Below, one piece after another: positions 52,274-61,246 of a stretch of 64,000 bases of DNA; positions within the stretch are counted from its first letter, which is position 1; the number at the start of each line of letters is the position of its first letter. The stretch lies in NCBI GenBank assembly GCA_040384625.1, contig JAZKIW010000111.1, positions 1-64,000 on the forward strand. Reading direction: 5' to 3'. The stretch comes from CADEEN01 sp040384625. GTDB taxonomy: Bacteria > Pseudomonadota > Gammaproteobacteria > Burkholderiales > Burkholderiaceae_C. The position numbers were made by a program, and so were the translations under genes. The notes below the pieces were generated by a model. It had not been told where the DNA came from. It saw only the letters and a list, made by a program, of their open reading frames with translations, and did not search any database.

Positions 52274-53806
52274 TCAGGCCCAGGCCCGGGGCGGCGGGTC
52301 GGCGTCGGGCGCGAACCAGGTCGACAGATCGCGCTGCGGGCGGGCGAACCAGTAGCCCTGCATCGTCGCGCAGCCGCCGGCGGCGAGCAGGGCAGCCTGC
52401 TGCTGCGTCTCGACGCCCTCGGCCACGACCTTGATGCGCAGGCGCACGGCCAGGTTCAGGATGCACTCGGCCAGCGCGAGGGCGTCCTTGTCGGTCTCGA
52501 TGTCGCAGATCAGGCTGCGGTCGAGCTTGAGCAGGTCGAAGGGCAACTGGCGCAGCAGCGAGAAGTTGGAGTAGCCGACGCCGAAGTCGTCCAGCGCGAT
52601 GCGCATGCCCCGGTCGGTCAGCGCAGAGAGCATCGTCCGGGTGCGGTCGATATCCTGCAGCAGGGCTGTCTCGGTGATCTCGACCACCAGGGCACTGGCC
52701 GGGAACCCGGTTTCCGCCAGCAGGGCGGGCAGGCGGTTGAGCGCCCAGCCCTGGTTGAACTGCGAGGGCGAGACATTGATCGAGAGGTACTCGAGCGAGC
52801 CGTCGGCGATCAGCGGGCCGGCCTCGCGCAGGGCGCGCTGCAGCATGTTCTCCATCATCGTGTCGAGCAGGCCCAGCACCTCGACGGCATCGAGAAAGTC
52901 TGCCGGTGCGCGCACTTTGCCGTCAGGCCGGTGCCAGCGCGCCAGGACCTCGACGCCGACGAAGCGCCCGCTGCTGCGGTGCATGATCGGCTGGTACCAG
53001 GGCTCGATCTGCTTGTCGACGACGGCGTGCCGGACTTCGGCCTCGAGCGCCGCACGTTGTTCGAGCTCGGCGCGCAGTGCGACCTCGAACGACGTGACGC
53101 GTTCGCGACCGCCACGCTTCGAGGCGTACAGAGCCAGATCGGCGTCACGCAGCAGCTCGTCGGCGTTGCGGCCCGGGCCACCGGCCTCGGCCAGCCCGAT
53201 CGAGCAGCTGCAGGGCACCAGGCGGGCGTCGATGGTCGCCGGTCGGCACAAGGCGCGGAGCAGGCGGTGGGCCATCACGACCGCGCCCTGACGTGCGCTG
53301 CCGACGGCGCACGCGATGACCGCGAACTCGTCGCCACCGAGGCGTGCCACCACATCGCCCGGCCGGACGGTGTCGACCAGGCGGCGCGCGACCTCGATCA
53401 GCAGCGTGTCGCCCGCGGCGTGGCCGAGCGTGTCGTTGACGGTCTTGAAGTCATCGAGGTCGATCAGCAGCACGGCAATGCCTTGTGCGCTGGCCTGCGG
53501 GTCTGCCAGCAGGTCAGTCAGGCGGTGGGCGAACGAGGCCCGGTTGGCGATGCCGGTCAGGGCATCGACCTCGGCCAACTGCAGTGCACGCTGCCGTTCC
53601 ACCGACAGCTCGCGGGTGCGCTCTTCGACGCGCCGCTCCAGGTCTGCCGCCAGCGCGCTGAGGGCCAGGTTGGCTTCGTACAGTTCGAGCGATTTCGACT
53701 CGAGCAGGCGCTCTGCCTCGATGCGCGCGCGCCGTTCGCGGTCCTGCCGCGACTCGACGCGGCGCAGCCGGTCTGCCAGCAGCAGGCTGCTGTCAGCGCT
53801 GTTCAT
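52274..53806 (-). CDS. GGDEF/EAL domain protein (c-di-GMP metabolism)
   Basis: A 510-residue cytoplasmic protein. An N-terminal coiled coil (residues 10-75, DRERRARIEAERLLESKSLE) leads to a GGDEF domain (VDALTGIANRASFAHRL; active site ARLGGDEFAVIACA) and an EAL domain. The EAL signature reads EVLARW rather than EALxRW; other catalytic positions look present: INVSPSQF, EITETALL, LDDFGVGYSNFSLLRQ, KLDRSLI and EGVET. It could be bifunctional. The start lies 5 nt after the H-NOX gene stop, so H-NOX is its probable input. Confidence 0.93.
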   Translation of the reverse strand: MNSADSSLLLADRLRRVESRQDRERRARIEAERLLESKSLELYEANLALSALAADLERRVEERTRELSVERQRALQLAEVDALTGIANRASFAHRLTDLLADPQASAQGIAVLLIDLDDFKTVNDTLGHAAGDTLLIEVARRLVDTVRPGDVVARLGGDEFAVIACAVGSARQGAVVMAHRLLRALCRPATIDARLVPCSCSIGLAEAGGPGRNADELLRDADLALYASKRGGRERVTSFEVALRAELEQRAALEAEVRHAVVDKQIEPWYQPIMHRSSGRFVGVEVLARWHRPDGKVRAPADFLDAVEVLGLLDTMMENMLQRALREAGPLIADGSLEYLSINVSPSQFNQGWALNRLPALLAETGFPASALVVEITETALLQDIDRTRTMLSALTDRGMRIALDDFGVGYSNFSLLRQLPFDLLKLDRSLICDIETDKDALALAECILNLAVRLRIKVVAEGVETQQQAALLAAGGCATMQGYWFARPQRDLSTWFAPDADPPPRAWA

Positions 53807-53811
53807 TCAGC

Positions 53812-54354
53812 TCACGCGAGGTCGATGACGAAACGCATCGCCTGGCCGTCGCTTCCCTCGACGGGCGAGGCCTGAACCTTGGCTTCGACACCGAACTGGC
53901 GCGCAGAGCCGATGATCAGGCCTTCGGCCAGGTCGCCCATGCGGCGCGGGCTGCGGTAGTGCAGGACCAGCCGCGTCGGTGTGCGTTCTTCGACGACGAA
54001 GGTCGGCAACTGGGCGTCAGGATAGAGCTTGCGCACCTCGACGTGGATGTGCGCCTCGATGCTCTCGAGAAAGTCGAAGAAGTTGCCGCTGCGCGAGAAG
54101 AACGCCGGGTAGCCCTTGGCGAAAGTGCCGCTCAGGTGCGTGCCGAAGCCGCGCACCAGGTCGGCCGTCGGGGTACCAGTGCGTTCGGACAGTGCAGTGC
54201 ACAGGGAGACCATCTCGGTGTGGTCATATGTGCCGACCGCGGTGTACGCGCCGCCGCTGGGCAGGTGGCTGGCGTCGATGATGTCGTCGACAGTGTCTTC
54301 GCCATGGCTGGCGCCGACAAAGTCCAGGAACTCGGTGAAGACAACGCCTTTCAT
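53812..54354 (-). CDS. H-NOX heme nitric-oxide sensor
   Basis: A 180-residue heme-nitric oxide/oxygen-binding protein. MKGVVFTEFLDFVGASHGED opens the fold; aligned by the following YP, the heme-ligating His is His104 in EAHIHVEVRKLYPD, and the heme-propionate motif YxSxR is complete as HYRSPRR (Tyr133, Ser135, Arg137). The distal pocket Tyr typical of oxygen binders is not obvious, which favours NO sensing. It is coupled to a GGDEF/EAL gene, the classic partner for H-NOX control of c-di-GMP. Start at 54354 with AAGGAGT upstream. Confidence 0.93.
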   Translation of the reverse strand: MKGVVFTEFLDFVGASHGEDTVDDIIDASHLPSGGAYTAVGTYDHTEMVSLCTALSERTGTPTADLVRGFGTHLSGTFAKGYPAFFSRSGNFFDFLESIEAHIHVEVRKLYPDAQLPTFVVEERTPTRLVLHYRSPRRMGDLAEGLIIGSARQFGVEAKVQASPVEGSDGQAMRFVIDLA

Positions 54355-54520
54355 GGCGACTCCTTGCGGGCAAGAGACAGACGTGCCTGGACCGCACACG
54401 CCGCGCGATCGAACCGAACAGCAGTGCCGATTGTCCGGGCGCAGGTTCTGGTGCATGGCCCGAACAGGGCGCCATTTCGGTGCCTACTGTGGGCACGGTG
54501 CGGGGCCGGGGCGGCCGGCG

Positions 54521-55444
54521 CTACTCGATGTTCTGCACCTGCTCGCGCATCTGCTCGATGGCGACCTTCATCTCGACGGCCACGCTGGTCAGCTCGAGCG
54601 CGGCCGATTTCGAGCCCAATGTGTTGGCCTCGCGTTGCAGCTCCTGGATCAGGAAGTCCAGCCGCTTGCCGACTTCGCCGCCCTTGTTCAGCAGGCGCTC
54701 GATTTCGTCCAGGTGAGCGGCCAGGCGGGCCAGCTCCTCGGCCACATCGATGCGGATCGCAAAGGCCGCCGCCTCGTTCAGGGCGCGCTCCTGCAGGGCT
54801 TCGGCACTCAGCGTCTGAGTCGCGCCGCTGGTCTGCAGGGCCTCCTGCCAGCGCTCGAGAAAGCGCTGCTGCTGACGCTGCACCACGGCCGGCAGCAGCG
54901 GCCGGGCCTGGTCTGCAAGGCTGCGCAGGTGGCCGATGCGCTCGTGCAGCACGGCCGCCAGGCGCTCGCCCTCGCGCCCGCGTGCCTTGCGCAAGGCCGC
55001 TACGGCTTCGCGCGCGGCCTGCAGCGCCGGCTCGTCGAGCCGCTCAGAGGTCGCGCCGCCACGACACCACTGCAAGGCTTCGTGGACAGACAGCGGCGCG
55101 GCCTTGGGCAGCCAGCTCTGGACCGTGCCTTCGATGCGCGACAGGCGGTTCAGTTGCTCGCTGCCTGGGGCAGCCAGGCCGGCATCGGCGTCACGCTGGC
55201 TGCTGATCCGCAACTCGACTTTGCCGCGCTTAACGGCGCTCGCGACCAGCTCGCGCAAGGCTGGTTCGAGGGCACGCAGTTCGTCGGGCAAACGCAGCGA
55301 CAGATCGAGAAAGCGGCCGTTCACCGACCGCAGCTCCGCACTCACCAAAGTGCCTAGTCCGGTCGTGGTTGCGGCACCACTGTCGCCTTGCCGAGCCGCG
55401 CCAGCACTGGCGCTGGCGTATCCGGTCATGCTGTAAACTGACAT
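54521..55444 (-). CDS. yicC: YicC family endoribonuclease-like protein
   Basis: The 307-residue protein begins MSVYSMTGYASASAG, contains LRSVNGRFLDLSLRLPDELR and ends LIQELQREANTLGSKSAALE followed by EMKVAIEQMREQVQNIE, all typical YicC features. YicC proteins act as endoribonucleases in some bacteria. It is divergent from the kinase gene, with starts only about 31 nt apart, so the promoters must overlap. Confidence 0.95.
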   Translation of the reverse strand: MSVYSMTGYASASAGAARQGDSGAATTTGLGTLVSAELRSVNGRFLDLSLRLPDELRALEPALRELVASAVKRGKVELRISSQRDADAGLAAPGSEQLNRLSRIEGTVQSWLPKAAPLSVHEALQWCRGGATSERLDEPALQAAREAVAALRKARGREGERLAAVLHERIGHLRSLADQARPLLPAVVQRQQQRFLERWQEALQTSGATQTLSAEALQERALNEAAAFAIRIDVAEELARLAAHLDEIERLLNKGGEVGKRLDFLIQELQREANTLGSKSAALELTSVAVEMKVAIEQMREQVQNIE

Positions 55445-55475
55445 CGAACCTTCGAGCTCAAAAGCAACACAGATT

Positions 55476-56444
55476 ATGTCAAAGCCCAAACCCGCCCCGC
55501 TGCCAGCGGGTACCGTGGTTGGTGGCTACCAGATCGTCAAGAAGCTCGCGGCCGGCGGCTTCGGCGTCGTCTATCTCGCCGAAGACGAGCAGCGCCACCT
55601 GATCGCGCTGAAGGAGTACCTGCCGGCTTCGCTGGCCGAACGCTCGCCGGGTGAACTGACGCCGCGCGTCAAGCCCGACAAGCTGCCGCTGTACCGGTTG
55701 GGCCTGAAGAGCTTCTTCGAAGAAGGCCGTTCACTGGCGCAGATCTCGCACCCGAGCGTGGTGTCGGTGCTGAACTTCTTCCGCGAGAACGAAACCGTCT
55801 ACATGGTGATGAACTACCTGCAGGGCGATACCCTGCAGGACTTCATCGTCACTGCGCGCGACCTGAAGCGCGACAAGGTGTTTCGCGAGTCGACCATCCG
55901 CTCGCTGTTCGACGAGATTCTGCGCGGCCTGCGCATCGTCCACCAGCACAAGATGCTGCACCTGGACATCAAGCCGGCCAACATCTTTATCACCAACGAG
56001 AACAAGGCGGTGCTGCTCGATTTCGGCGCCGCGCGCGAGGTGCTGAGCAAGGAAGGCAACTTCATCCGCCCGATGTACACGCCAGGCTTCGCCGCGCCCG
56101 AGATGTACCGGCGCGATGGCTCGCTCGGCCCATGGACCGACATCTACGCGATCGGCGCCTGCATCTACGCCTGCATGCAGGGCTACCCGCCGAACGATGC
56201 GCCGCAGCGCATCGAGAAGGACCGCCTCGCGCTGAGCCTCTCGCGCCTGCGCAACGTCTACTCCGACAACCTGATCGAGGTCACCGAGTGGTGCATGTCG
56301 CTCGATCCGCTGTCGCGCCCGCAAAGCGTGTTCGCGCTGCAGAAGGAACTGGCGCGCGAGACCGAGCGCCGCTACACCAAGCTCAGTTTCAGTGAACGGC
56401 TCAAGCTCCAGCTCGAAAACCTGACCACCGGCGCCAAGGCGTAA
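55476..56444 (+). CDS. Cytosolic serine/threonine protein kinase
   Basis: A 322-residue Hanks-type kinase without a transmembrane helix. Glycine loop KLAAGGFGVVYLAEDEQRHL, ATP Lys in IALKEYLP, catalytic loop LHLDIKPANIFITNENKAVL (Leu replaces Arg of HRD) and LLDFGAAREV, then a GFAAPEMYRRDGSLGPWTDI activation-segment end. It is followed after 14 nt by a PP2C phosphatase, forming a reversible phosphorylation pair. Target unknown. Confidence 0.92.
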   Translation: MSKPKPAPLPAGTVVGGYQIVKKLAAGGFGVVYLAEDEQRHLIALKEYLPASLAERSPGELTPRVKPDKLPLYRLGLKSFFEEGRSLAQISHPSVVSVLNFFRENETVYMVMNYLQGDTLQDFIVTARDLKRDKVFRESTIRSLFDEILRGLRIVHQHKMLHLDIKPANIFITNENKAVLLDFGAAREVLSKEGNFIRPMYTPGFAAPEMYRRDGSLGPWTDIYAIGACIYACMQGYPPNDAPQRIEKDRLALSLSRLRNVYSDNLIEVTEWCMSLDPLSRPQSVFALQKELARETERRYTKLSFSERLKLQLENLTTGAKA

Positions 56445-56458
56445 GCGGGAGCACCACC

Positions 56459-57373
56459 ATGCGCTTCTCCGTCTACCAGGTCAGCCGCAAGGGCGGCCGC
56501 GAGAAGAACGAAGACCGCATGGGCTATTGCTACACGCGCGATTCGGGTCTCTTCGCGCTCGCCGACGGCATGGGCGGCCACCCCGAAGGAGAGGTGGCTT
56601 CGCAGCTCGCGCTGCAGACCCTGGCCGCCCTGTTCCAGCGCGATGCCAAGCCGACCCTGGCCGACCCGCTGCGCTTCATGCACGACGCCATCATCGCGGC
56701 GCACCACCAGTTGCTGCGCTACGCGACCGAGAAGGCGCTGATGGACACGCCGCGCACCACGATCGTGGCCTGCGTGATGCAAGGCAATGCCGCCTACTGG
56801 GCCCATTGCGGCGATTCGCGCCTGTACCTGGTGCGTGGCGACAAGTTGATCGCTCGCACGCGCGATCATTCCTACACCGAGCTGCAGGAGACCCTGTCGC
56901 ACGTGGTGCCGATGGGCGAGAAGTTCAACCGCAACGTGCTCTTCACCTGCCTGGGCAGCCCCGGCAAGCCGGTCGTCGACACCGCCGGCCCGCTCCTGCT
57001 GCATGCCGGTGACCGCCTGCTGCTGTGTTCGGACGGCCTGTGGGGAAGCGTCGCTGACCACGTAATCGCCGAGCAGCTCTCGCTGCGCACGATTTCCGAT
57101 GCGGTGCCCGAATTGGTCGAACTGGCCTTGCGCAACGCCGGGCCGAAGAGCGACAACGTGACGGTGATCTCGGTCGAGTGGGAGTCGGCAGAAGACAGTG
57201 ACAGCGTCACAGGCATTTCCACGCAGAGCCTGGGCGAGGAGGTCTTTGCCTCCACCATCCAGGCCAGCGTCGTCGGTGATCTGGCCAGCGACGAGCTCGA
57301 CGAGGCGGAAATCGAGCGTTCGATCAAAGAGATCAACGACGCCATTCGCCGCTCCAACGAGAAGAAGTCCTGA
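56459..57373 (+). CDS. PP2C-family serine/threonine phosphatase
   Basis: A 304-residue metal-dependent phosphatase with the PPM motifs KGGREKNEDRMGYCYT, LFALADGMGGHPEGEVASQL, AYWAHCGDSRLYLVRGDKLI and LLLCSDGLWGSV. The C-terminal 50 residues are acidic and variable. Downstream of the kinase it should oppose, and its stop overlaps the rph start (TGATG). Confidence 0.94.
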   Translation: MRFSVYQVSRKGGREKNEDRMGYCYTRDSGLFALADGMGGHPEGEVASQLALQTLAALFQRDAKPTLADPLRFMHDAIIAAHHQLLRYATEKALMDTPRTTIVACVMQGNAAYWAHCGDSRLYLVRGDKLIARTRDHSYTELQETLSHVVPMGEKFNRNVLFTCLGSPGKPVVDTAGPLLLHAGDRLLLCSDGLWGSVADHVIAEQLSLRTISDAVPELVELALRNAGPKSDNVTVISVEWESAEDSDSVTGISTQSLGEEVFASTIQASVVGDLASDELDEAEIERSIKEINDAIRRSNEKKS

Positions 57374-58101
57374 TGACCGCATTTGTTCGCAGCGGCGGCC
57401 GTGCCGCCGATGCCCTTCGGCCCTTGCGCATCGAGCGCGGATATACCAAGCACGCTGAGGGCTCGGTGCTGATCGCGTTCGGCGCGACGCAGGTGCTGTG
57501 CACCGCCTCGGTCGAAGAGAAGGTACCGCCGCACAAGCGCGGCAGCGGCGAGGGCTGGGTCACCGCCGAGTACGGCATGCTGCCGCGCGCCACGCACACG
57601 CGCAGCGATCGCGAAGCCGCGCGCGGCAAGCAGAGCGGGCGCACGCAGGAAATCCAGCGCCTGATCGGCCGCTCCCTGCGCGCCGTGTTCGACCTGGCTG
57701 CGCTGGGCGAGCGCACGATCACGCTCGACTGCGACGTGCTGCAGGCCGACGGCGGCACGCGCACGGCAGCGATCACGGGTGCCTTCGTCGCGGCGCACGA
57801 TGCGGTGACCTGGCTGCTGACGCAGGGCCGGATCAAGGCGAGCCCCATCCGCGACCACGTGGCCGCGATTTCGGTCGGGCTGCTGGACAACCTGCCCCTC
57901 CTGGACCTTGAATACAGCGAAGACTCGACCTGCGACACCGACATGAACGTGGTGATGACCGGAGCCGGCGCGTATGTCGAAGTGCAGGGCACGGCAGAAG
58001 GCGCGGCCTTTACGCGCGCCCAGATGGATGCGCTGCTGATGCTCGCGGAGCGCGGCATTGCCGACCTCGTCCGTGCGCAGAAGGCCGCACTGGCGTCATG
58101 A
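57373..58101 (+). CDS. rph: Ribonuclease PH
   Basis: A 242-residue phosphorolytic 3' exoribonuclease that trims tRNA 3' ends. Signatures include GGRAADALRPLRIERGYTKH, GWVTAEYGMLPRATHTR and DCDVLQADGGTRTAAITG, with DLEYSEDSTCDTDMNVVMTG near the C-terminus. Length normal. The stop overlaps rdgB (ATGA). Confidence 0.97.
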   Translation: MTAFVRSGGRAADALRPLRIERGYTKHAEGSVLIAFGATQVLCTASVEEKVPPHKRGSGEGWVTAEYGMLPRATHTRSDREAARGKQSGRTQEIQRLIGRSLRAVFDLAALGERTITLDCDVLQADGGTRTAAITGAFVAAHDAVTWLLTQGRIKASPIRDHVAAISVGLLDNLPLLDLEYSEDSTCDTDMNVVMTGAGAYVEVQGTAEGAAFTRAQMDALLMLAERGIADLVRAQKAALAS

Positions 58102-58730
58102 AGCTGGTGCTGGCGTCCAACAACGCCAAGAAACTCGCTGAATTGCAGGCCCTGTTGTCGGACCTTCCGATCGAACTGCTGGGCCAGGGAACCCTGGGCA
58201 TCGGCGAGGCCGAAGAGCCGCATGTCACCTTCGTCGAGAACGCGCTGGCCAAGGCACGGCACGCGGCACGATCGAGCGGGCTCGCGGCCATCGCCGACGA
58301 CTCCGGTCTGTGTGTCGACGCGCTTGGCGGTGCACCGGGCGTGCAGTCGGCCGTGTATGCCGGCAGCGTCGCGACGACCGGCGAGCGTGAAGCCCAGCGG
58401 CGTGCGCAGGATGCTGCCAACAATGCCTTGTTGCTTGCGCGCATGCGGGGCGTCGTCGACGACCGACGCGCGCGTTTCGTCAGCACCCTGGTCGCCGTGC
58501 GCCACGCCGACGACCCCGAACCCCTGATGGCGATCGGCCGCTGGGAGGCCCGCCTGCTCGACGCACCGCGCGGCGCCGGCGGCTTCGGCTACGACCCCTT
58601 GGTGTGGATCGAATCGCTGGCGGCCAGCGTCGCCGAACTAAGCCCTGCCCAGAAGAACGGCGTAAGTCACCGAGCACTCGCGGCCGCGCAGATGCGCGAT
58701 CTGATGCGCGCTGCCTGGTCGCTGAAGTGA
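58098..58730 (+). CDS. rdgB: RdgB/HAM1 family non-canonical purine NTP pyrophosphatase
   Basis: A 210-residue enzyme that hydrolyses dITP, XTP and ITP to keep them out of DNA. It has LVLASNNAKKLAELQALLSD, GLAAIADDSGLCVDALGGAP, FGYDPLVWIE and NGVSHRALAAAQMRDL. Coupled to rph and followed immediately by hemW. Confidence 0.96.
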   Translation: MKLVLASNNAKKLAELQALLSDLPIELLGQGTLGIGEAEEPHVTFVENALAKARHAARSSGLAAIADDSGLCVDALGGAPGVQSAVYAGSVATTGEREAQRRAQDAANNALLLARMRGVVDDRRARFVSTLVAVRHADDPEPLMAIGRWEARLLDAPRGAGGFGYDPLVWIESLAASVAELSPAQKNGVSHRALAAAQMRDLMRAAWSLK

Positions 58731-58731
58731 G

Positions 58732-59931
58732 GTGAGCGAAGCCCCGATCCGCATCCACCGCAGGTCGGCCCTGTCGGCCGAGGCGGTGAGCCTGACCGCG
58801 CTGCCTCCGCTGGCGCTCTATGTGCACTTGCCCTGGTGCCTGAAGAAGTGCCCCTACTGCGACTTCAACTCACACGAGGCGCGGCCCGGAGGCTTGCCCG
58901 AGGCCCGCTACCTCGACGCGCTGACGGCCGATCTCGACGCGGCCCTGCCGCACGTCTGGGGCCGGCGGGTCGTCAGCGTTTTCATCGGCGGCGGCACGCC
59001 CAGCCTGTTCTCGCCCGCTGGCATCGATCGCCTGCTGGCCGACATCCGTGCCCGCCTGCCCCTCGAACCGGGCTGCGAAGTGACGCTCGAAGCCAATCCC
59101 GGGACCTTCGAGCGCGAGCGTTTTCGCGCCTTTCGCGCCGCCGGGGTGACGCGCCTGTCGGTCGGCGTGCAGAGCTTCGACGATGAGCTGCTGGCGCGCA
59201 TCGGTCGCGTGCACGACGGCGCGCAAGCGCGCTCTGCGCTGGCCGAAGCGCGCGAGGCCTTCGACACCTTCAACCTCGACCTGATGTACGCGCTGCCCGG
59301 GCAGAGTCTGGCCCAGTTGCAGGCCGACCTCGACACTGCGCTCTCGTTTGAGCCGCCCCACCTGTCGATCTACCACCTCACGGTCGAGCCGAACACGGCG
59401 TTCGCCAATGCACCGCCGGTCCTGCCCGACGACGACACCGGCAGCGAGATGCTCGATGCGATCGTCGCGCGCACCCAGGCCGCAGGACTGTCGCGCTACG
59501 AGGTGTCGGCCTTCGCGCAGCCCGGCCATCGCTGCGCGCACAACCTCAATTACTGGCAGTTCGGCGACTACCTCGGCATCGGCGCCGGCGCGCACGGCAA
59601 GCTGAGCTTTTCAGACCGCATCCTGCGCCAGGTGCGCTGGCGCGAGCCGGCTATGTACATGGACAAGGCCCTGGCCGGTCAGGCCGTGTCGAACGAACAG
59701 GCTGTGGCGGTCGACCAGTTGCCGGTCGAGTACATGCTCAATGCCCTGCGCCTGGCCGAAGGCTTCGAACTGGCGCGCTTTGCCGAACGCACCGGTCAAT
59801 CGATCGCCGTCATCGACGAGGCCTTGCAGCGTGCGCAGGCACGCGGACTCATCGCACGCGACGGCGCGTGGGTGCGGCCGACGCCGCGCGGCTTCGACTT
59901 CCTGAGCGACCTGCAGGCGCTGTTTCTTTGA
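58732..59931 (+). CDS. hemW: Radical SAM heme chaperone HemW
   Basis: A 399-residue radical SAM protein. The iron-sulfur cluster motif WCLKKCPYCDFNSHEA (CxxxCxxC) is intact, followed by FIGGGTPSLFSPAG, RLSVGVQSFDDELLARIGRV and a C-terminal HemN-like domain. HemW delivers heme, and does not make it. Start is a GTG two bases after rdgB. The last 83 bases overlap the convergent LysR gene. Confidence 0.95.
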   Translation: MSEAPIRIHRRSALSAEAVSLTALPPLALYVHLPWCLKKCPYCDFNSHEARPGGLPEARYLDALTADLDAALPHVWGRRVVSVFIGGGTPSLFSPAGIDRLLADIRARLPLEPGCEVTLEANPGTFERERFRAFRAAGVTRLSVGVQSFDDELLARIGRVHDGAQARSALAEAREAFDTFNLDLMYALPGQSLAQLQADLDTALSFEPPHLSIYHLTVEPNTAFANAPPVLPDDDTGSEMLDAIVARTQAAGLSRYEVSAFAQPGHRCAHNLNYWQFGDYLGIGAGAHGKLSFSDRILRQVRWREPAMYMDKALAGQAVSNEQAVAVDQLPVEYMLNALRLAEGFELARFAERTGQSIAVIDEALQRAQARGLIARDGAWVRPTPRGFDFLSDLQALFL

Positions 59932-60841
59932 CGCCGTCGAGCTGGCGCTGCGATTGCGCCAGCTCGGCCAGCAGCCACTCGCGCAGAGCCGTCAGCGGCG
60001 GCCAGTCGCGCAGGCTGGGCAGAAAGGCGAGCCAGTAGCCGTAGGCGCCTTCCTCCTGCATCGACACGGGTGACAGACGCACGAGGCGGCCGTCCCGCAG
60101 CGCGTCGGCAGCGAGGATCTCGCGCGCCAATACGAGGCCGAGGTTCTGCTCGGCCGCCTGCAACATCAGGCCCGCATCGTTGAAGTCGGCCACCGGATTG
60201 ACGCGCGCGCGCACGCCGCCCAGTGCGAACCAGCGTTGCCAAAGCGTGGCGCCGCCAAGCAGCGGCTCGTGAGCCAGCGTCGCACCGTCGGCTCCGCGTA
60301 GGCGGTGCGCGGCGTCGGGCGAACCAAGCACGATCAGCGGCGAATCGGTCAGGGACACCGCTTCGAGCCCACGCCAGCTACCGCCACCTTGGCGCAGCGC
60401 GGCATGGAAACCCTCTCGCTGCAAGTCGATGACGTTCTGCGACGTGTGCAGCTCCAGCGCAATGTCGGGGTGCCGTTCACGCCAGCGACCCATGCGCGGC
60501 AGCAGCCAGCGCTGTGCAAACGAAGACAGCAGGGTGATCCGGATGCGTTGCGCTTCGTTGCCCGAGGCCGCGGCGGCCGCGCGCAGGCCGTCGTCGAGCT
60601 GGGCCAGGGCCGGCTCCACCGCGCGCAGCAAGGCCGCACCCGAAGGATTGAGCACCACGCGTCGGCCACGCCGCGCGAACAGGACAAACCCGATCTGCTC
60701 CTCGAGCAGCTTGATCTGCTGGCTCACTGCGCTGTGCGTCAGATGCAGTTCCTCGGCCGCGGCGCGCAGGTTGGCCAGGCGCGCGACGGCGCGGAAGGCG
60801 GGCAGGGTGTTGAGTGGCAGGCGGCTGGTGCGTTCGGGCAT
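59849..60841 (-). CDS. LysR-family transcriptional regulator (GcvA-like)
   Basis: A 330-residue LTTR: the winged helix reads PLNTLPAFRAVARLANLRAA, HLTHSAVSQQIKLLEEQIGF, ARRGRRVVLNPSGAALLRAV, and an effector domain of normal length follows. The Arg-rich last 30 residues (from SGSRSRAAS) lie antisense to the end of hemW and may be dispensable. The gene is divergent from the DUF1127-like gene; an inverted repeat immediately upstream is a likely self-binding site. Confidence 0.9.
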   Translation of the reverse strand: MPERTSRLPLNTLPAFRAVARLANLRAAAEELHLTHSAVSQQIKLLEEQIGFVLFARRGRRVVLNPSGAALLRAVEPALAQLDDGLRAAAAASGNEAQRIRITLLSSFAQRWLLPRMGRWRERHPDIALELHTSQNVIDLQREGFHAALRQGGGSWRGLEAVSLTDSPLIVLGSPDAAHRLRGADGATLAHEPLLGGATLWQRWFALGGVRARVNPVADFNDAGLMLQAAEQNLGLVLAREILAADALRDGRLVRLSPVSMQEEGAYGYWLAFLPSLRDWPPLTALREWLLAELAQSQRQLDGVKETAPAGRSGSRSRAASAAPTRRRVR

Positions 60842-60843
60842 GT

Positions 60844-60862
60844 TGGTAAGTATTGCTTACCA
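60844..60862. promoter_or_regulatory. Likely LysR operator
   Basis: TGGTAAG-TATTG-CTTACCA is a perfect 7-bp inverted repeat directly in front of the LysR start and 82 bases from the divergent DUF1127-like ATG. It includes a T-N11-A core, the general LTTR motif. It probably mediates autoregulation and control of the divergent gene. Confidence 0.75.
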
Positions 60863-60943
60863 GAGCATCCAGAACAAGTCGATTCCATCCCGGGCTTCCG
60901 ACAACTATTCTGACCAGCACACGATAACGCCTTGGAGCCCCTC

Positions 60944-61234
60944 ATGCACACCGACTGCTTGCCCCGCCCAATCCCACTGCAGCGCTCGTTGGCTGCGCGT
61001 GCCCTCGATAGCGTGCTCGACAAGATCGACGAATGGCGCGGGATCCTTCTTAAGCGCCTGGCCGCATACACCGAAGCCCGCCGCAGCCTCGAGGCCGAAC
61101 GCGAGCTAACCCGCCTGAGCCCCTACACGCTGCAGGACATCGGTGCGCCGCAAGGCCTGGTCGGCCAAAAGCGCTGGCAGGAGGAGCACGAGAGTGCCCA
61201 GCTCGACCGCCTGCTCAACCTGCGCGGCTGGTAG
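60944..61234 (+). CDS. DUF1127-like small helical protein
   Basis: A 96-residue protein with an Arg-rich helix (LDKIDEWRGILLKRLAAYTE) and a C-terminal LTRLSPYTLQDIGAPQGLVG, where LxRLSxxTLxDIG is the DUF1127 pattern. In other bacteria DUF1127 proteins affect RNA turnover, phosphate or arginine metabolism. An in-frame TTG 12 nt upstream exists. It is probably controlled by the divergent LysR protein. Confidence 0.82.
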   Translation: MHTDCLPRPIPLQRSLAARALDSVLDKIDEWRGILLKRLAAYTEARRSLEAERELTRLSPYTLQDIGAPQGLVGQKRWQEEHESAQLDRLLNLRGW

Positions 61235-61246
61235 CGGCGGCGGATC

